Source of the DNA: an uncultured Lacticaseibacillus sp.
GTDB taxonomy: Bacteria > Bacillota > Bacilli > Lactobacillales > Lactobacillaceae
Assembly: GCA_934339215.1 (NCBI GenBank)
Contig: CAKRHU010000025.1
Coordinates: 1-11,737 of the forward strand
Length of the DNA stretch: 11,737 nt
Direction: 5' to 3'
Shown: positions 1 through 6,091 of the stretch, in pieces
How the letters are laid out: every line of letters starts with the position of its first letter
Numbering within the stretch: the stretch's first letter is position 1
The notes under the pieces: generated by a model
Database searches by the model: none
The model's input: the letters and a program-made list of their open reading frames with translations, nothing else
What the model was told of the DNA's origin: nothing
Position numbers and translations under genes: made by a program

Positions 1-242
1 ATGAACTCTTTGTCATCGCCTCCAACCACGCGATTTTGATGCGCCAAGGCAAAGCCCAAGGCAGTTATGAATTGGCGTTACCAAACCATGAAGCCTTAAG
101 TGTGGTATCCAACGCCGACAGCGATACGATCACCTTGCATTATCCGCAACCGACCGTACAAGTGTTGGAACTCAATGCCAAATATCCGTTTTTAGGCGAA
201 TGGTTGAAGGCAATTTTGCCACAACGTCGTGCTTTTAATTGA
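1..242 (+). CDS. 3' end of an unrecognised gene (partial at left edge)
   Basis: An open frame runs from the window edge (codons in phase from base 3) to a TGA at 240-242, giving the last 80 residues of a protein that begins outside the window. The visible part alternates short beta-like stretches (for example RQGKAQGSYELALPN and DSDTITLHYPQPTVQVLELN) and ends with a hydrophobic helix-like stretch and a basic tail. This could be a C-terminal beta-domain, but I do not recognise the family and see no catalytic motif. In-frame TTG and ATG codons at 36 and 39 have no ribosome binding site, so I treat them as internal. The next gene's -35 element overlaps the stop codon, so the two genes are probably separate units. 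Confidence 0.6.
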   Translation, partial: ELFVIASNHAILMRQGKAQGSYELALPNHEALSVVSNADSDTITLHYPQPTVQVLELNAKYPFLGEWLKAILPQRRAFN

Positions 243-267
243 TTTTCCGATTATTTGCTAGTATGAT
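239..267 (+). promoter_or_regulatory. Promoter of the pyridoxine/HMP kinase-like gene
   Basis: TTGATT (239-244) and TATGAT (262-267) are separated by exactly 17 bases. This gives a transcription start near 274 and a leader of about 30 nt before the ATG at 303. A GAGG ribosome binding site lies at 290-293. Confidence 0.6.
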
Positions 268-302
268 GGTGTCACTCCACTAGAAAAACGAGGTATCATC
301 CC

Positions 303-1124
303 ATGGCAAATGAATTTCCGCAAGTTTTAACCATTGCAGGCGTCGACTCAGATGGCTCTGCAGGCGCACAAGCTGATTTACACAGCTTTTTTATGCGCGG
401 CACTTATGGCACGTTAGTTTTAACTGCTGCTGTTGCTGGCAATTCTTATGGCATCCACGATTCAATGGTCATGCCTGGGGCGTTTATCGATCACCAATTT
501 GACGATTTAGCCGCAGACCTCCACATTCGTGCCGTCAAAACCGGCATGTTGGCAGACTCTGCGATCATCAACACCGTCGTCAAGAATTTAAAAAAGTATG
601 ACTTCGGCCCATTAGTTTTGGATCCCGTGATTTCCACCAAGCATGGCAACATGTTGCTGGAAACTGAAGCTTTTGAAACGTTGAAATCAGAACTGATCCC
701 GTTAGCTTTTGTGATCACGCCAAACTTCTATGAAGCTGAACACTTGACTGGCTTGAAATTAGATGATGACGCCACGATCAAGCAAGCCGCTCACATGATC
801 CACGACATGGGCGCCAAAAACGTGATGATCAAAGGCCGCCATGATTCCGACGATCAAAAAGTGGTCCGCGACTACATTTTGTTGGCAGATGGCAAAGAAT
901 TCTGGTTGGAAGGTCCTTACTTCCCAACCACCCGCAAAAACGGGACTGGCGATTCCTTGTCTGCTGTGATCACTTCAGAACTTGCTAAAGGCCAAGACAT
1001 CGAATCCGCGATTCGCATCGCCAAAGCCTTTGTCGACAAAGCCATTGAAAACGAAATTCCTGTCGGCCACAAGTTCGGTCCGATCAACCATTGGGCCAAC
1101 GACTTGCAAAAGCCAGAATACTAA
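303..1124 (+). CDS. Pyridoxine/pyridoxal kinase or hydroxymethylpyrimidine kinase (ThiD/PdxK family)
   Basis: A 273-residue ribokinase-fold kinase, the usual length for ThiD/PdxK enzymes, which phosphorylate the hydroxymethyl group of HMP (thiamine synthesis) or of B6 vitamers (salvage) in the cytosol. Visible motifs in order: TIAGVDSDGSAGAQADL near the N-terminus (substrate-binding region), VLDPVI in the middle, TPNFYEAEHLTG, and the anion-hole/catalytic motif NGTGDSLSA, with Asp217 where a catalytic base is expected. Typical ThiD proteins carry Cys at this position (GTGC), while classical pyridoxal kinases carry Asp. I therefore lean to B6-vitamer salvage, but the overall sequence is ThiD-like and dual activity is possible. 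The start is set by GAGG at 290-293, nine bases upstream of the ATG. No thiamine or B6 genes lie next to it, and it has its own promoter and terminator. Confidence 0.88.
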   Translation: MANEFPQVLTIAGVDSDGSAGAQADLHSFFMRGTYGTLVLTAAVAGNSYGIHDSMVMPGAFIDHQFDDLAADLHIRAVKTGMLADSAIINTVVKNLKKYDFGPLVLDPVISTKHGNMLLETEAFETLKSELIPLAFVITPNFYEAEHLTGLKLDDDATIKQAAHMIHDMGAKNVMIKGRHDSDDQKVVRDYILLADGKEFWLEGPYFPTTRKNGTGDSLSAVITSELAKGQDIESAIRIAKAFVDKAIENEIPVGHKFGPINHWANDLQKPEY

Positions 1125-1130
1125 AAGAAA

Positions 1131-1166
1131 TTCCCTTGCTGATTCCTGTTAGCAAGGGATTTTTTT
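1131..1166 (+). terminator. Rho-independent terminator of the kinase gene
   Basis: A 9-bp perfect stem, TCCCTTGCT (1132-1140) with AGCAAGGGA (1151-1159), has a 10-base loop and is followed by seven T (1160-1166). It begins seven bases after the stop codon. Confidence 0.9.
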
Positions 1167-1206
1167 ATGAACGAGAAGTTATTTTGAGATCGGTAACAAA
1201 AAGTAC

Positions 1207-1236
1207 TTGACTTTAATTTAATTGTAAGCGTATACT
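1207..1236 (+). promoter_or_regulatory. Strong promoter of the candidate non-coding RNA
   Basis: TTGACT (1207-1212) and TATACT (1231-1236) are 18 bases apart, each matching consensus at five of six positions, in an A/T-rich context. The predicted start is near 1242-1244. No plausible protein start follows, so this promoter most likely makes a non-coding RNA. Confidence 0.75.
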
Positions 1237-1242
1237 GAAAAT

Positions 1243-1640
1243 CAGGAGGAGTGTTCGACTTAGCGCATGTCGATCGTACCACTTCGCGACGGGCGGAAGT
1301 GCCCGCTAAACTGCAGAGACGATCCCACAGCGTCTGAGCTTAACGGTTCAGCTCCGCTGGATCTCTGGTTTCAGAGTGCCGGCATAGAAGGGTCCGGATT
1401 GGACTCATACCAAGTAACTGCTGGGAGCACCATCCTCATGGCAACATGAGAAGCAAGGGCAAGCCTGTTTGCGAAAGGCAATGCAGAGCTGTTTAGCGAT
1501 CAAAGTGGTTAAGGCCCAAGAAGCCAAGGCCCGCAGAAACGTCCTTGATACATCAAGAACTGCAAGCACGTAATTGAATCGACGTTAAAGTCGCAGATCC
1601 ACGAAATGGACAACTGTTTCGTGGATTTGTTGTGCCTTTG
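1243..1640 (+). ncRNA. Candidate large structured non-coding RNA, about 395 nt, family not recognised
   Basis: This block has its own promoter (1207-1236) and ends in a hairpin at 1596-1626. No protein frame is convincing: the only 60-codon frame, from 1267, has its nearest AGGAGG 16 bases upstream and crosses several perfect hairpins. Stems read by eye: TTAGCG 1260-1265 with CGCTAA 1304-1309, enclosing CACTTC 1280-1285 with GAAGTG 1296-1301; a long arm with GATC 1321-1324, CAGCG 1328-1332 and GAGCT 1336-1340 pairing back to AGCTC 1350-1354, CGCTG 1355-1359 and GATC 1360-1363; CTCTG/CAGAG with a GTTT loop (1363-1376); GGGTCC/GGACTC (1390-1406); CTCATG-GCAA-CATGAG (1435-1450), a GNRA tetraloop; CTTGA/TCAAG (1544-1557); and CGAC/GTCG (1580-1593). 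GATCGT 1272-1277 could pair with ACGATC 1319-1324 as a pseudoknot, and CGACTT 1256-1261 with AAGTCG 1588-1593 as a closing stem. The G-U pair in GGGTCC/GGACTC fits the plus strand. It lacks RNase P, tmRNA and T-box signatures. An AGGAGG (1244-1249) lies right at the predicted 5' end. Confidence 0.7.
1596..1635 (+). terminator. Terminal hairpin of the candidate ncRNA
   Basis: A perfect 10-bp stem, ATCCACGAAA (1597-1606) with TTTCGTGGAT (1617-1626), has a 10-base loop. The tail TTGTTGTG is only partly T-rich, so termination may be less sharp than at the other sites here. A second hairpin (1656-1687) follows as a back-up. Confidence 0.65.
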
Positions 1641-1651
1641 AAGCACATATC

Positions 1652-1687
1652 AAAAAAGTCAGCCCAGATTTTTTTCTGAGCTGGCTT
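1652..1687 (-). terminator. Terminator of the mutY-DUF308 unit (usable in both directions)
   Basis: On the minus strand a 13-bp stem (arms 1675-1687 and 1656-1668, with two G-U pairs and a 6-base loop) is followed by six T (complement of A 1652-1657). It sits ten bases beyond the DUF308 stop codon. On the plus strand the same hairpin is followed by TTGATTTT and may stop read-through of the ncRNA. Confidence 0.85.
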
Positions 1688-1696
1688 GATTTTGGT

Positions 1697-2230
1697 TTAA
1701 TTGCGTTTGGCGCGAATCGCTGTGACAACTTCCATCACCGCCATCACCAACATCAAAGCGCCGGTGACTTGAAACAATACCAAGACGGCGTGGAATGGGT
1801 TGAACAACAACACCGCACCGGCAATGATCACCACGATGCCGTAAATGATCTGTGGCAACGGTGATACGTTGATGAAGCGTTGATCTTTTTTAGCGGAGGA
1901 CACTTTGTTGATCCCAAATAAAATCACCATGATCCCGATCAATGCTGGCAACATACTGATCACCGGCTTCAACAAAGCCGCCACTAACACAGCCGCGATC
2001 AATAATGTCACGCCGCGGGTCAACTCCCAGCCACCGTTACCCGTGGCATGACGCTGTTTTAATCCAGTGATCAAGCCAGGAATCGCAGCGGCTAAAAGTG
2101 CGGCGACGATCACCCATTTGAGCACGGTATAAACAGTGTCTGGCAGAATTAAAAACCACACCCCGACGACTGCTAAAGCCGCCACCCGGGCAAAGGTTGA
2201 TTTAAATAGTTGGTTGATTTTCGTTAACAT
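1697..2230 (-). CDS. DUF308/HdeD-family integral membrane protein
   Basis: A 177-residue, very hydrophobic protein with about six membrane segments in two groups, separated near residues 55-70 by a polar loop (KQRHATGNGGWELTRG) and near 108-125 by a basic loop (NKVSSAKKDQRF). It ends in a basic RAKRN tail, probably cytosolic. Length and pattern fit the DUF308 (HdeD-like) family, named after an E. coli acid-resistance membrane protein; the function in Gram-positive bacteria is not settled. The ATG at 2230 has AAGGAG seven bases upstream. It is the last gene of the minus-strand unit, 79 bases after the 58-residue gene, with no terminator seen between them. Co-transcription with mutY is therefore possible, but a local promoter cannot be excluded. 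Confidence 0.75.
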   Translation of the reverse strand: MLTKINQLFKSTFARVAALAVVGVWFLILPDTVYTVLKWVIVAALLAAAIPGLITGLKQRHATGNGGWELTRGVTLLIAAVLVAALLKPVISMLPALIGIMVILFGINKVSSAKKDQRFINVSPLPQIIYGIVVIIAGAVLLFNPFHAVLVLFQVTGALMLVMAVMEVVTAIRAKRN

Positions 2231-2309
2231 GATGAGACTCCTTTTGGTCTTCGATACTTTAATCTTACCAAATTGAAGCGCTCATGCCTCGGTCTAATGA
2301 CTGAACTTT

Positions 2310-2486
2310 TTACCAGCCTTCGTGATTCCAAAGCATCCCATCGAGTTCCCCTTGCGCTTGATCGATGCGACGATCTTGCGCTTCGATAAAATGCGCCAGT
2401 TCGGTATAAAACGCCACATCTTCATAAGTTTGACTGGCATCTGCCAAGCGTTCAGCCTCTTGTAATAACCATTCGCCTTCACTCAT
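2310..2486 (-). CDS. Conserved-looking 58-residue acidic protein, function unknown
   Basis: The frame starts at ATG 2484-2486, inside the last codons of the upstream flavoprotein gene (8-base overlap), and ends with TAA at 2310-2312. A GGAG lies about ten bases upstream, inside the end of the upstream gene. The product begins MSEGEWLLQEAERL and ends in GMLWNHEGW. It is rich in Glu/Asp with a helical pattern (AERLADASQTYEDVAFYTEL, then HFIEAQDRRIDQAQGELDG) and has no membrane segment or Cys. It should be a small soluble helical hairpin. The overlap implies translational coupling to the oxidoreductase, so a partner or regulatory role is a reasonable guess, but no function can be assigned. A 62-codon frame in another phase over the same bases is basic and lacks a ribosome binding site, so I reject it. 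Confidence 0.72.
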   Translation of the reverse strand: MSEGEWLLQEAERLADASQTYEDVAFYTELAHFIEAQDRRIDQAQGELDGMLWNHEGW

Positions 2487-3117
2487 CGCCTTGTGCCTCC
2501 TTCACCGATTGCCGCAAACTGACCAAATGCTCTTGGCGCTCTTTCAACGTTTCTGCAATTTGGGTTGCTTCTGGGCGCTTACTGAGTTGGTCCATCCACC
2601 ACTGGCTAATAGTTTGAAAATGAGTATCAGGTAAGCTCAAAAATTGCTGATACCGGATCAATAGACTTTGCCGCTGAGCTTCAGTCATCCGCGCAAACTG
2701 CGCCACGATCAATGGCGGCACCCAAGTCATGTCACAAGTATTCGCCAAGGCGACATAAGGCGATAACAAATCAGACAAGGTCACGCCCACTGCCGCACCC
2801 GGTTGATAATCTTGCAGTTGCCGGCCAAGCGTTAACACCACGGCCAGTTGTTTGCCTTGCAAGTGGCTGGCAAAATCGACAGACCACACTTCATTCAACC
2901 ATTTGGGCAAACTGCTCGGTGCTTGGTACCAATACAATGGGAATTGTAAGATGATCCGATCTGCTTCCATCAACAGTGCGCGTTCTTCAAGCACGTCAAA
3001 CGGTTCAACTAATGGATGCCAAGTCGCATCTTCAACTAACTTTGCCCCAGCTTTGAAAAAGGCTTGCGAGCTGGAATCATCGATTTTGGGATGCGCCACC
3101 ACGATTAAAGTTTTCAT
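2479..3117 (-). CDS. NAD(P)H dehydrogenase (quinone)-like flavoprotein, flavodoxin fold
   Basis: A 212-residue protein of the NQO1/MdaB/KefF family: cytosolic FMN- or FAD-binding enzymes that reduce quinones or similar acceptors with NAD(P)H by two electrons. The N-terminus MKTLIVVAHPKIDDSSS is the first strand and flavin phosphate-binding loop. Residues 57-76 (ILQFPLYWYQAPSSLPKWLN) are the family's flavin/substrate-site signature. The C-terminal 60 residues form charged helices beyond the core. The ATG overlaps the mutY stop by one base (TGATG at 3119-3115), and the 58-residue gene starts within its last codons, so the three should be translated together. Pairing with mutY suggests a shared oxidative-stress role: one limits quinone radicals, the other repairs damage from oxidised guanine. 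That link is inference. Confidence 0.85.
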   Translation of the reverse strand: MKTLIVVAHPKIDDSSSQAFFKAGAKLVEDATWHPLVEPFDVLEERALLMEADRIILQFPLYWYQAPSSLPKWLNEVWSVDFASHLQGKQLAVVLTLGRQLQDYQPGAAVGVTLSDLLSPYVALANTCDMTWVPPLIVAQFARMTEAQRQSLLIRYQQFLSLPDTHFQTISQWWMDQLSKRPEATQIAETLKERQEHLVSLRQSVKEAQGDE

Positions 3118-4172
3118 CAGGCTAGAGCCTCCTTGAGTAATTTCTTTTGCACGGTTGGGATCGCCAAATCATTGATTTTGGTCCGCGGCACCCACTGACC
3201 ATTGAGCTGGGTAACATCAAACGGCTGGCATTCAGCCACTAACAATGTCATTTGCCACTGGCGATGAGTAAAGGTATGTTTGACTAACGGCTTTTGCGGA
3301 TCCGTAAAGATTAATGTTTGCCCGCTCAGCTGTTCAAACGCCTGCCCTGCCGCTTCCACGTCTGATGCTTCGACCAATGGGAACATCCACAAGTTAGCCA
3401 ACATCCCCGTCTTTGGCCGCTGAATAAATAAGTAGCCTGCTGGGCTTTGTACGACTAAAGCATAATAAGGCACTACCACTGGCGGCTTCTTCTTCGTTTT
3501 GACTGGGAACTCCAACACGCGACCAGTTTTGAAAGATTCATCAAAGTCCGCAACCGGTGAGTGTTCAGGATCTGGGTCTTTGGCACTCATGTAAGAAGAC
3601 CCCAGATCCATAATCGCTTGATTGAAATCCCCTGGTCGCTTGGGATCGATCACTTGGCGAATGACATCATCGAACACTTTGCGCGTTTGAGGTTGCGCGA
3701 TATCCTCTTCGATACAAAACAGGCGCGCAAACACGCGAAAGGCATTGCCATCGATGGCCGGCTCGACTTGATTGAATGCAATGCTTGAAATTGCGCCTGC
3801 CGTATAAGGGCCAATGCCAGCTAGTTTCGTGAGCTCACTGGCAGTTTCTGGCCACACCCCTGCATGGTCATAGGCAATTTGGTTCGCCGCTTTTTGCAAG
3901 TTGCGAGCGCGCGAATAATAGCCTAATCCTTCCCAAGCTTTCAATACTTGGTCTTCTGGTGTATCTGCCAAATCCTGAACCGTTGGAAATTGCGCCATAA
4001 AGCGTTGATAATACGGGATCACGGTGTTGACTTGGGTTTGTTGCAACATGATCTCAGACACCATCACATGATAAGGATCATGGTCTTTGCGCCAAGGCAA
4101 GTCGCGTTTATTTTGGTCGTACCAGCTTAATAGCGTTTGACGAAACGCTTGAATTTTGTCTTTATTCCACAT
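3117..4172 (-). CDS. mutY: A/G-specific adenine DNA glycosylase MutY, iron-sulfur-cluster-less form
   Basis: A 351-residue base-excision-repair enzyme that removes adenine mispaired with 8-oxoguanine. The HhH-GPD domain (about 1-190) has the catalytic Glu40 in SEIMLQQTQV, the helix-hairpin-helix LAGIGPYTAGAI (117-128, with Tyr123) and the catalytic Asp141 in PAIDGNAFRV. The C-terminal Nudix-like domain starts near residue 235 (VPYYALVVQ, then RPKTGMLANLWMFPL) and has FTH in KHTFTHRQW, where the family's 8-oxoG-sensing FSH loop lies, so Thr replaces Ser. After MDLGSSY (188-194) the four cysteines that normally hold a [4Fe-4S] cluster are missing: the only Cys residues are 153 and one near the C-terminus. 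Cluster-less MutY is known in lactobacilli, and the rest is intact, so I expect activity. The ATG at 4172 has AGGAT nearby as a weak ribosome binding site. It is the first gene of its unit. I saw no convincing promoter in 4173-4234. Confidence 0.95.
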   Translation of the reverse strand: MWNKDKIQAFRQTLLSWYDQNKRDLPWRKDHDPYHVMVSEIMLQQTQVNTVIPYYQRFMAQFPTVQDLADTPEDQVLKAWEGLGYYSRARNLQKAANQIAYDHAGVWPETASELTKLAGIGPYTAGAISSIAFNQVEPAIDGNAFRVFARLFCIEEDIAQPQTRKVFDDVIRQVIDPKRPGDFNQAIMDLGSSYMSAKDPDPEHSPVADFDESFKTGRVLEFPVKTKKKPPVVVPYYALVVQSPAGYLFIQRPKTGMLANLWMFPLVEASDVEAAGQAFEQLSGQTLIFTDPQKPLVKHTFTHRQWQMTLLVAECQPFDVTQLNGQWVPRTKINDLAIPTVQKKLLKEALA

Positions 4173-4234
4173 AACTTCATCCTACGAAAACGTGAGATAC
4201 TTTGCAACCGTAAGTAAATAGGTGATGTGAAAAC

Positions 4235-4262
4235 AAAAAATCAGCCTGAGGTTTCAGACTGA
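4235..4262 (-). terminator. Terminator of the EamA-family gene
   Basis: On the minus strand a 9-bp stem, TCAGTCTGA (4262-4254) with TCAGGCTGA (4249-4241), has one G-U pair, a 4-base loop and six T (complement of A 4235-4240). It lies ten bases after the stop. Confidence 0.9.
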
Positions 4263-4272
4263 CAATTAACGT

Positions 4273-5148
4273 TTATTGCACTTTCACGGCAACAATAATG
4301 CTGACGCCGATCATCACGGTACCAAGTACAAACCCGATGCCTAAATTTTCGCCTAAAAATACTGAACCAAGCAGTGCCCCGACGATCGGCTGAAACAAGA
4401 AGAACAACCCAGATAAGTTGCTGGCCATTTTCCGCAAGCCGACATTCCACATCACGAATGCCGATGCTGTGGAAATCGCGCCAAGATATAACAAGCTCAA
4501 GCCCACATGCAAACTGAAGAAATTCACCCCAGCCAACACTTGTGCGTGCATCAACACCCAAGGCGTCAAGGTGATCAACGCGACCAGCACGCCGACTAAG
4601 GTGACTTGCAAGGCATTGACATCAGGCGAAACTTTGCGGATCAACACGGACATCAACGCCCAAGTGAGCGCTGCGATCATCAACATCAGCGCGCCTAACA
4701 ACACGCCGCGCCCGGAAAAACTCAAGCCGACGATGCAAATCACACCAAGCATCGCAAAAATCAAACTCAACCAATCGCCGCGCGTTGGCCGCACCTTCAA
4801 CAAGCCCCAACTAAACAGCACCATAAATGCGGGAGTCGCCGCAGTGACGACAGAGCCCAGTTGCGCGCTGGACAGCCAAGTCCCAGTTTCTTGCGTCACG
4901 ATCGACAAGGTATTGCCGATCAAGCCGATCAAAATCATCAACCCGACATCTTGTTTGCGCCAATGCCAATCGATGCGCATCACGAGACAAAACAGCAATA
5001 ACACTGGTGCCGCGACTAAATACCGCAACCACACCAATTGGATCGGCGGGATCTGGCCGACAATATCTTTGACGATGACAAACATTCCGCCCCAAATGCT
5101 GGCAGCAAAACTCAAATACAAGGCACCGATAATTTTATTTTGTTTCAA
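4273..5148 (-). CDS. EamA-family (DMT superfamily) transporter
   Basis: A 291-residue protein with about ten hydrophobic helices, the normal size for two tandem EamA repeats. It is probably an exporter of metabolites or amino acids; the substrate cannot be told. The first repeat opens with ALYLSFAASIWGGMFVIVK, followed by the family's typical IQLVWLRYLVAAPVLLL. The second repeat includes WALMSVLIRK, the stretch ending in SAFVMWNVGLRK, and FLFQPIVGALLGSVFLGE, a classic EamA C-terminal signature. The start is TTG (5146-5148), set by AAGGAT six bases upstream; there is no ATG before the first helix, so initiation may be modest. It is a single-gene unit with a terminator on either side. A 251-codon frame on the opposite strand is a shadow of this gene. 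Confidence 0.88.
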   Translation of the reverse strand: MKQNKIIGALYLSFAASIWGGMFVIVKDIVGQIPPIQLVWLRYLVAAPVLLLFCLVMRIDWHWRKQDVGLMILIGLIGNTLSIVTQETGTWLSSAQLGSVVTAATPAFMVLFSWGLLKVRPTRGDWLSLIFAMLGVICIVGLSFSGRGVLLGALMLMIAALTWALMSVLIRKVSPDVNALQVTLVGVLVALITLTPWVLMHAQVLAGVNFFSLHVGLSLLYLGAISTASAFVMWNVGLRKMASNLSGLFFLFQPIVGALLGSVFLGENLGIGFVLGTVMIGVSIIVAVKVQ

Positions 5149-5256
5149 TTGTTTATCCTTTCAACTGTCGTGAATCCATCAACGGCAGGCAAAAGGCACA
5201 TCGTTTTCAAATAATGGCGCGAACATCAATGTGGCTAACTTCTTTCTGAAAAGAAC

Positions 5257-5262
5257 ATTATA
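5257..5262 (-). promoter_or_regulatory. Probable -10 element for the EamA-family gene
   Basis: TATAAT on the minus strand (ATTATA at 5257-5262) is a perfect -10, but no good -35 lies 16-18 bases upstream because the preceding terminator hairpin occupies that space. Starting near 5250, the leader would be about 100 nt. It opens with a hairpin, TTCTTT-TCAG-AAAGAA (5255-5240). I recognise no riboswitch class in the leader. Confidence 0.45.
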
Positions 5263-5265
5263 CAC

Positions 5266-5293
5266 CAAAAACGCCGAGCATATGGGCTCGACG
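5266..5293 (-). terminator. Terminator of the HAD-araC-acetyltransferase-HAD unit
   Basis: On the minus strand CGTCGAGC (5293-5286) pairs with GCTCGGCG (5279-5272) with one wobble and a 6-base loop, followed by five T. It is seven bases after the stop of the last HAD gene. Confidence 0.85.
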
Positions 5294-5299
5294 CTATGA

Positions 5300-6091
5300 T
5301 TATTTCAATAAGTGTTCAAGATAATTCAACACGCCTTGGCCTTCGTTATCTTCGGCAGTTTCATCATCAGCGATGGCTTTGACGGCTGGGGTGGCATTTT
5401 GCATCGCGACGCCTAAGCCAACCGCCTTCAACATTTCGATATCATTGCCGCCATCCCCAAAAGCGGCCATGTCTTCAAGGTCAACTTTCAGCCAATTGCC
5501 CAAGCTGGCCAGTGCCGCCGCTTTATGAATGCCAGGATGGATCAAATCGATATCGCCATGACCGCTGGAAGTCGGTTCGGCGACGCCTTTGAGTGGTTCA
5601 CGCAACGCTTCAACGATTTGATCGGTTTCATCATCGGGGCAAGTGATGCCGATTTTTAGTATTTCGTCATCAACCTCGTCAAAGCTAGTCACTGTCGCCA
5701 ACTGATCATAATAAAAATGCCGATCATCGATGAAGGCTTGATCATTATCAGCTAAGACATAAGCGGAATTCACACCTGATAACAGGACTTTGCACGTTGG
5801 AAAATCTTTGAGCACATTAAGCATATGGGTCAACTGCGCTTGGGTGAACACCGCTTTTTGATAGATCTGATGGGCGTCACGAATGTATGCCCCGTTTTCG
5901 GCGACATAGATCAAATCTGGGTAATCAGGAAAACTAGCTTTTAAATGGAAGTATTGATTGCCACTAGCGACCACGAAATGCATTTTGCGCTTGGTCATTT
6001 CCGCAAAAAGTTGGGCAAAGCGCGCTTCATCATAACTTTGATCCGCACGCAAGAACGTGCCATCCATATCGACTGCAACGAGTTTAATCAT
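5300..6091 (-). CDS. Cof-type HAD-IIB phosphatase
   Basis: A 263-residue cytosolic haloacid-dehalogenase-fold hydrolase of subfamily IIB, enzymes that remove phosphate from sugar phosphates, nucleotides or flavin precursors. Motif I is AVDMDGTFL (nucleophile Asp8, acid Asp10), motif II Ser43 in VVASGNQY, motif III Lys190 in IHPGIHKAAAL, motif IV FGDGGNDIEML (Mg-binding Asp213, Asp217). The cap domain fills about residues 85-180. The start is the ATG at 6091, with AAGGAG seven bases upstream; the frame stays open further upstream but only inside the acetyltransferase gene. It overlaps that gene's 3' end by 8 bases (6084-6091), so coupling is likely. Substrate unknown. The pairing with a sugar-type acetyltransferase and a second HAD suggests carbohydrate metabolism, which is inference. 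Confidence 0.9.
   Translation of the reverse strand: MIKLVAVDMDGTFLRADQSYDEARFAQLFAEMTKRKMHFVVASGNQYFHLKASFPDYPDLIYVAENGAYIRDAHQIYQKAVFTQAQLTHMLNVLKDFPTCKVLLSGVNSAYVLADNDQAFIDDRHFYYDQLATVTSFDEVDDEILKIGITCPDDETDQIVEALREPLKGVAEPTSSGHGDIDLIHPGIHKAAALASLGNWLKVDLEDMAAFGDGGNDIEMLKAVGLGVAMQNATPAVKAIADDETAEDNEGQGVLNYLEHLLK

Noticed and set aside
1267..1449. A 60-codon frame inside the structured block
   Set aside because: The nearest ribosome binding site is 16 bases from the ATG, the composition shows no domain, and the frame runs through several perfect hairpins; more likely chance.
1511..1532. Direct repeat AAGGCCC (1511-1517 and 1526-1532)
   Set aside because: Only two short copies, inside the candidate RNA; not an array and not a mobile-element end.
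1243..1640. Identity as RNase P RNA or tmRNA
   Set aside because: The size fits, but the GAGGAAAGTCC core and other conserved segments of type B RNase P are absent, as are the tmRNA 5' end and tag frame, on both strands.
2294..2482. A 62-codon minus-strand frame
   Set aside because: It overlaps the 58-residue gene in another phase, is strongly basic and lacks a ribosome binding site; the 2310-2486 frame has a coupled start and a sensible composition.
4418..5173. A 251-codon plus-strand frame
   Set aside because: It lies antisense to the complete EamA gene in a fixed phase and has no ribosome binding site or recognisable domain; a shadow frame.
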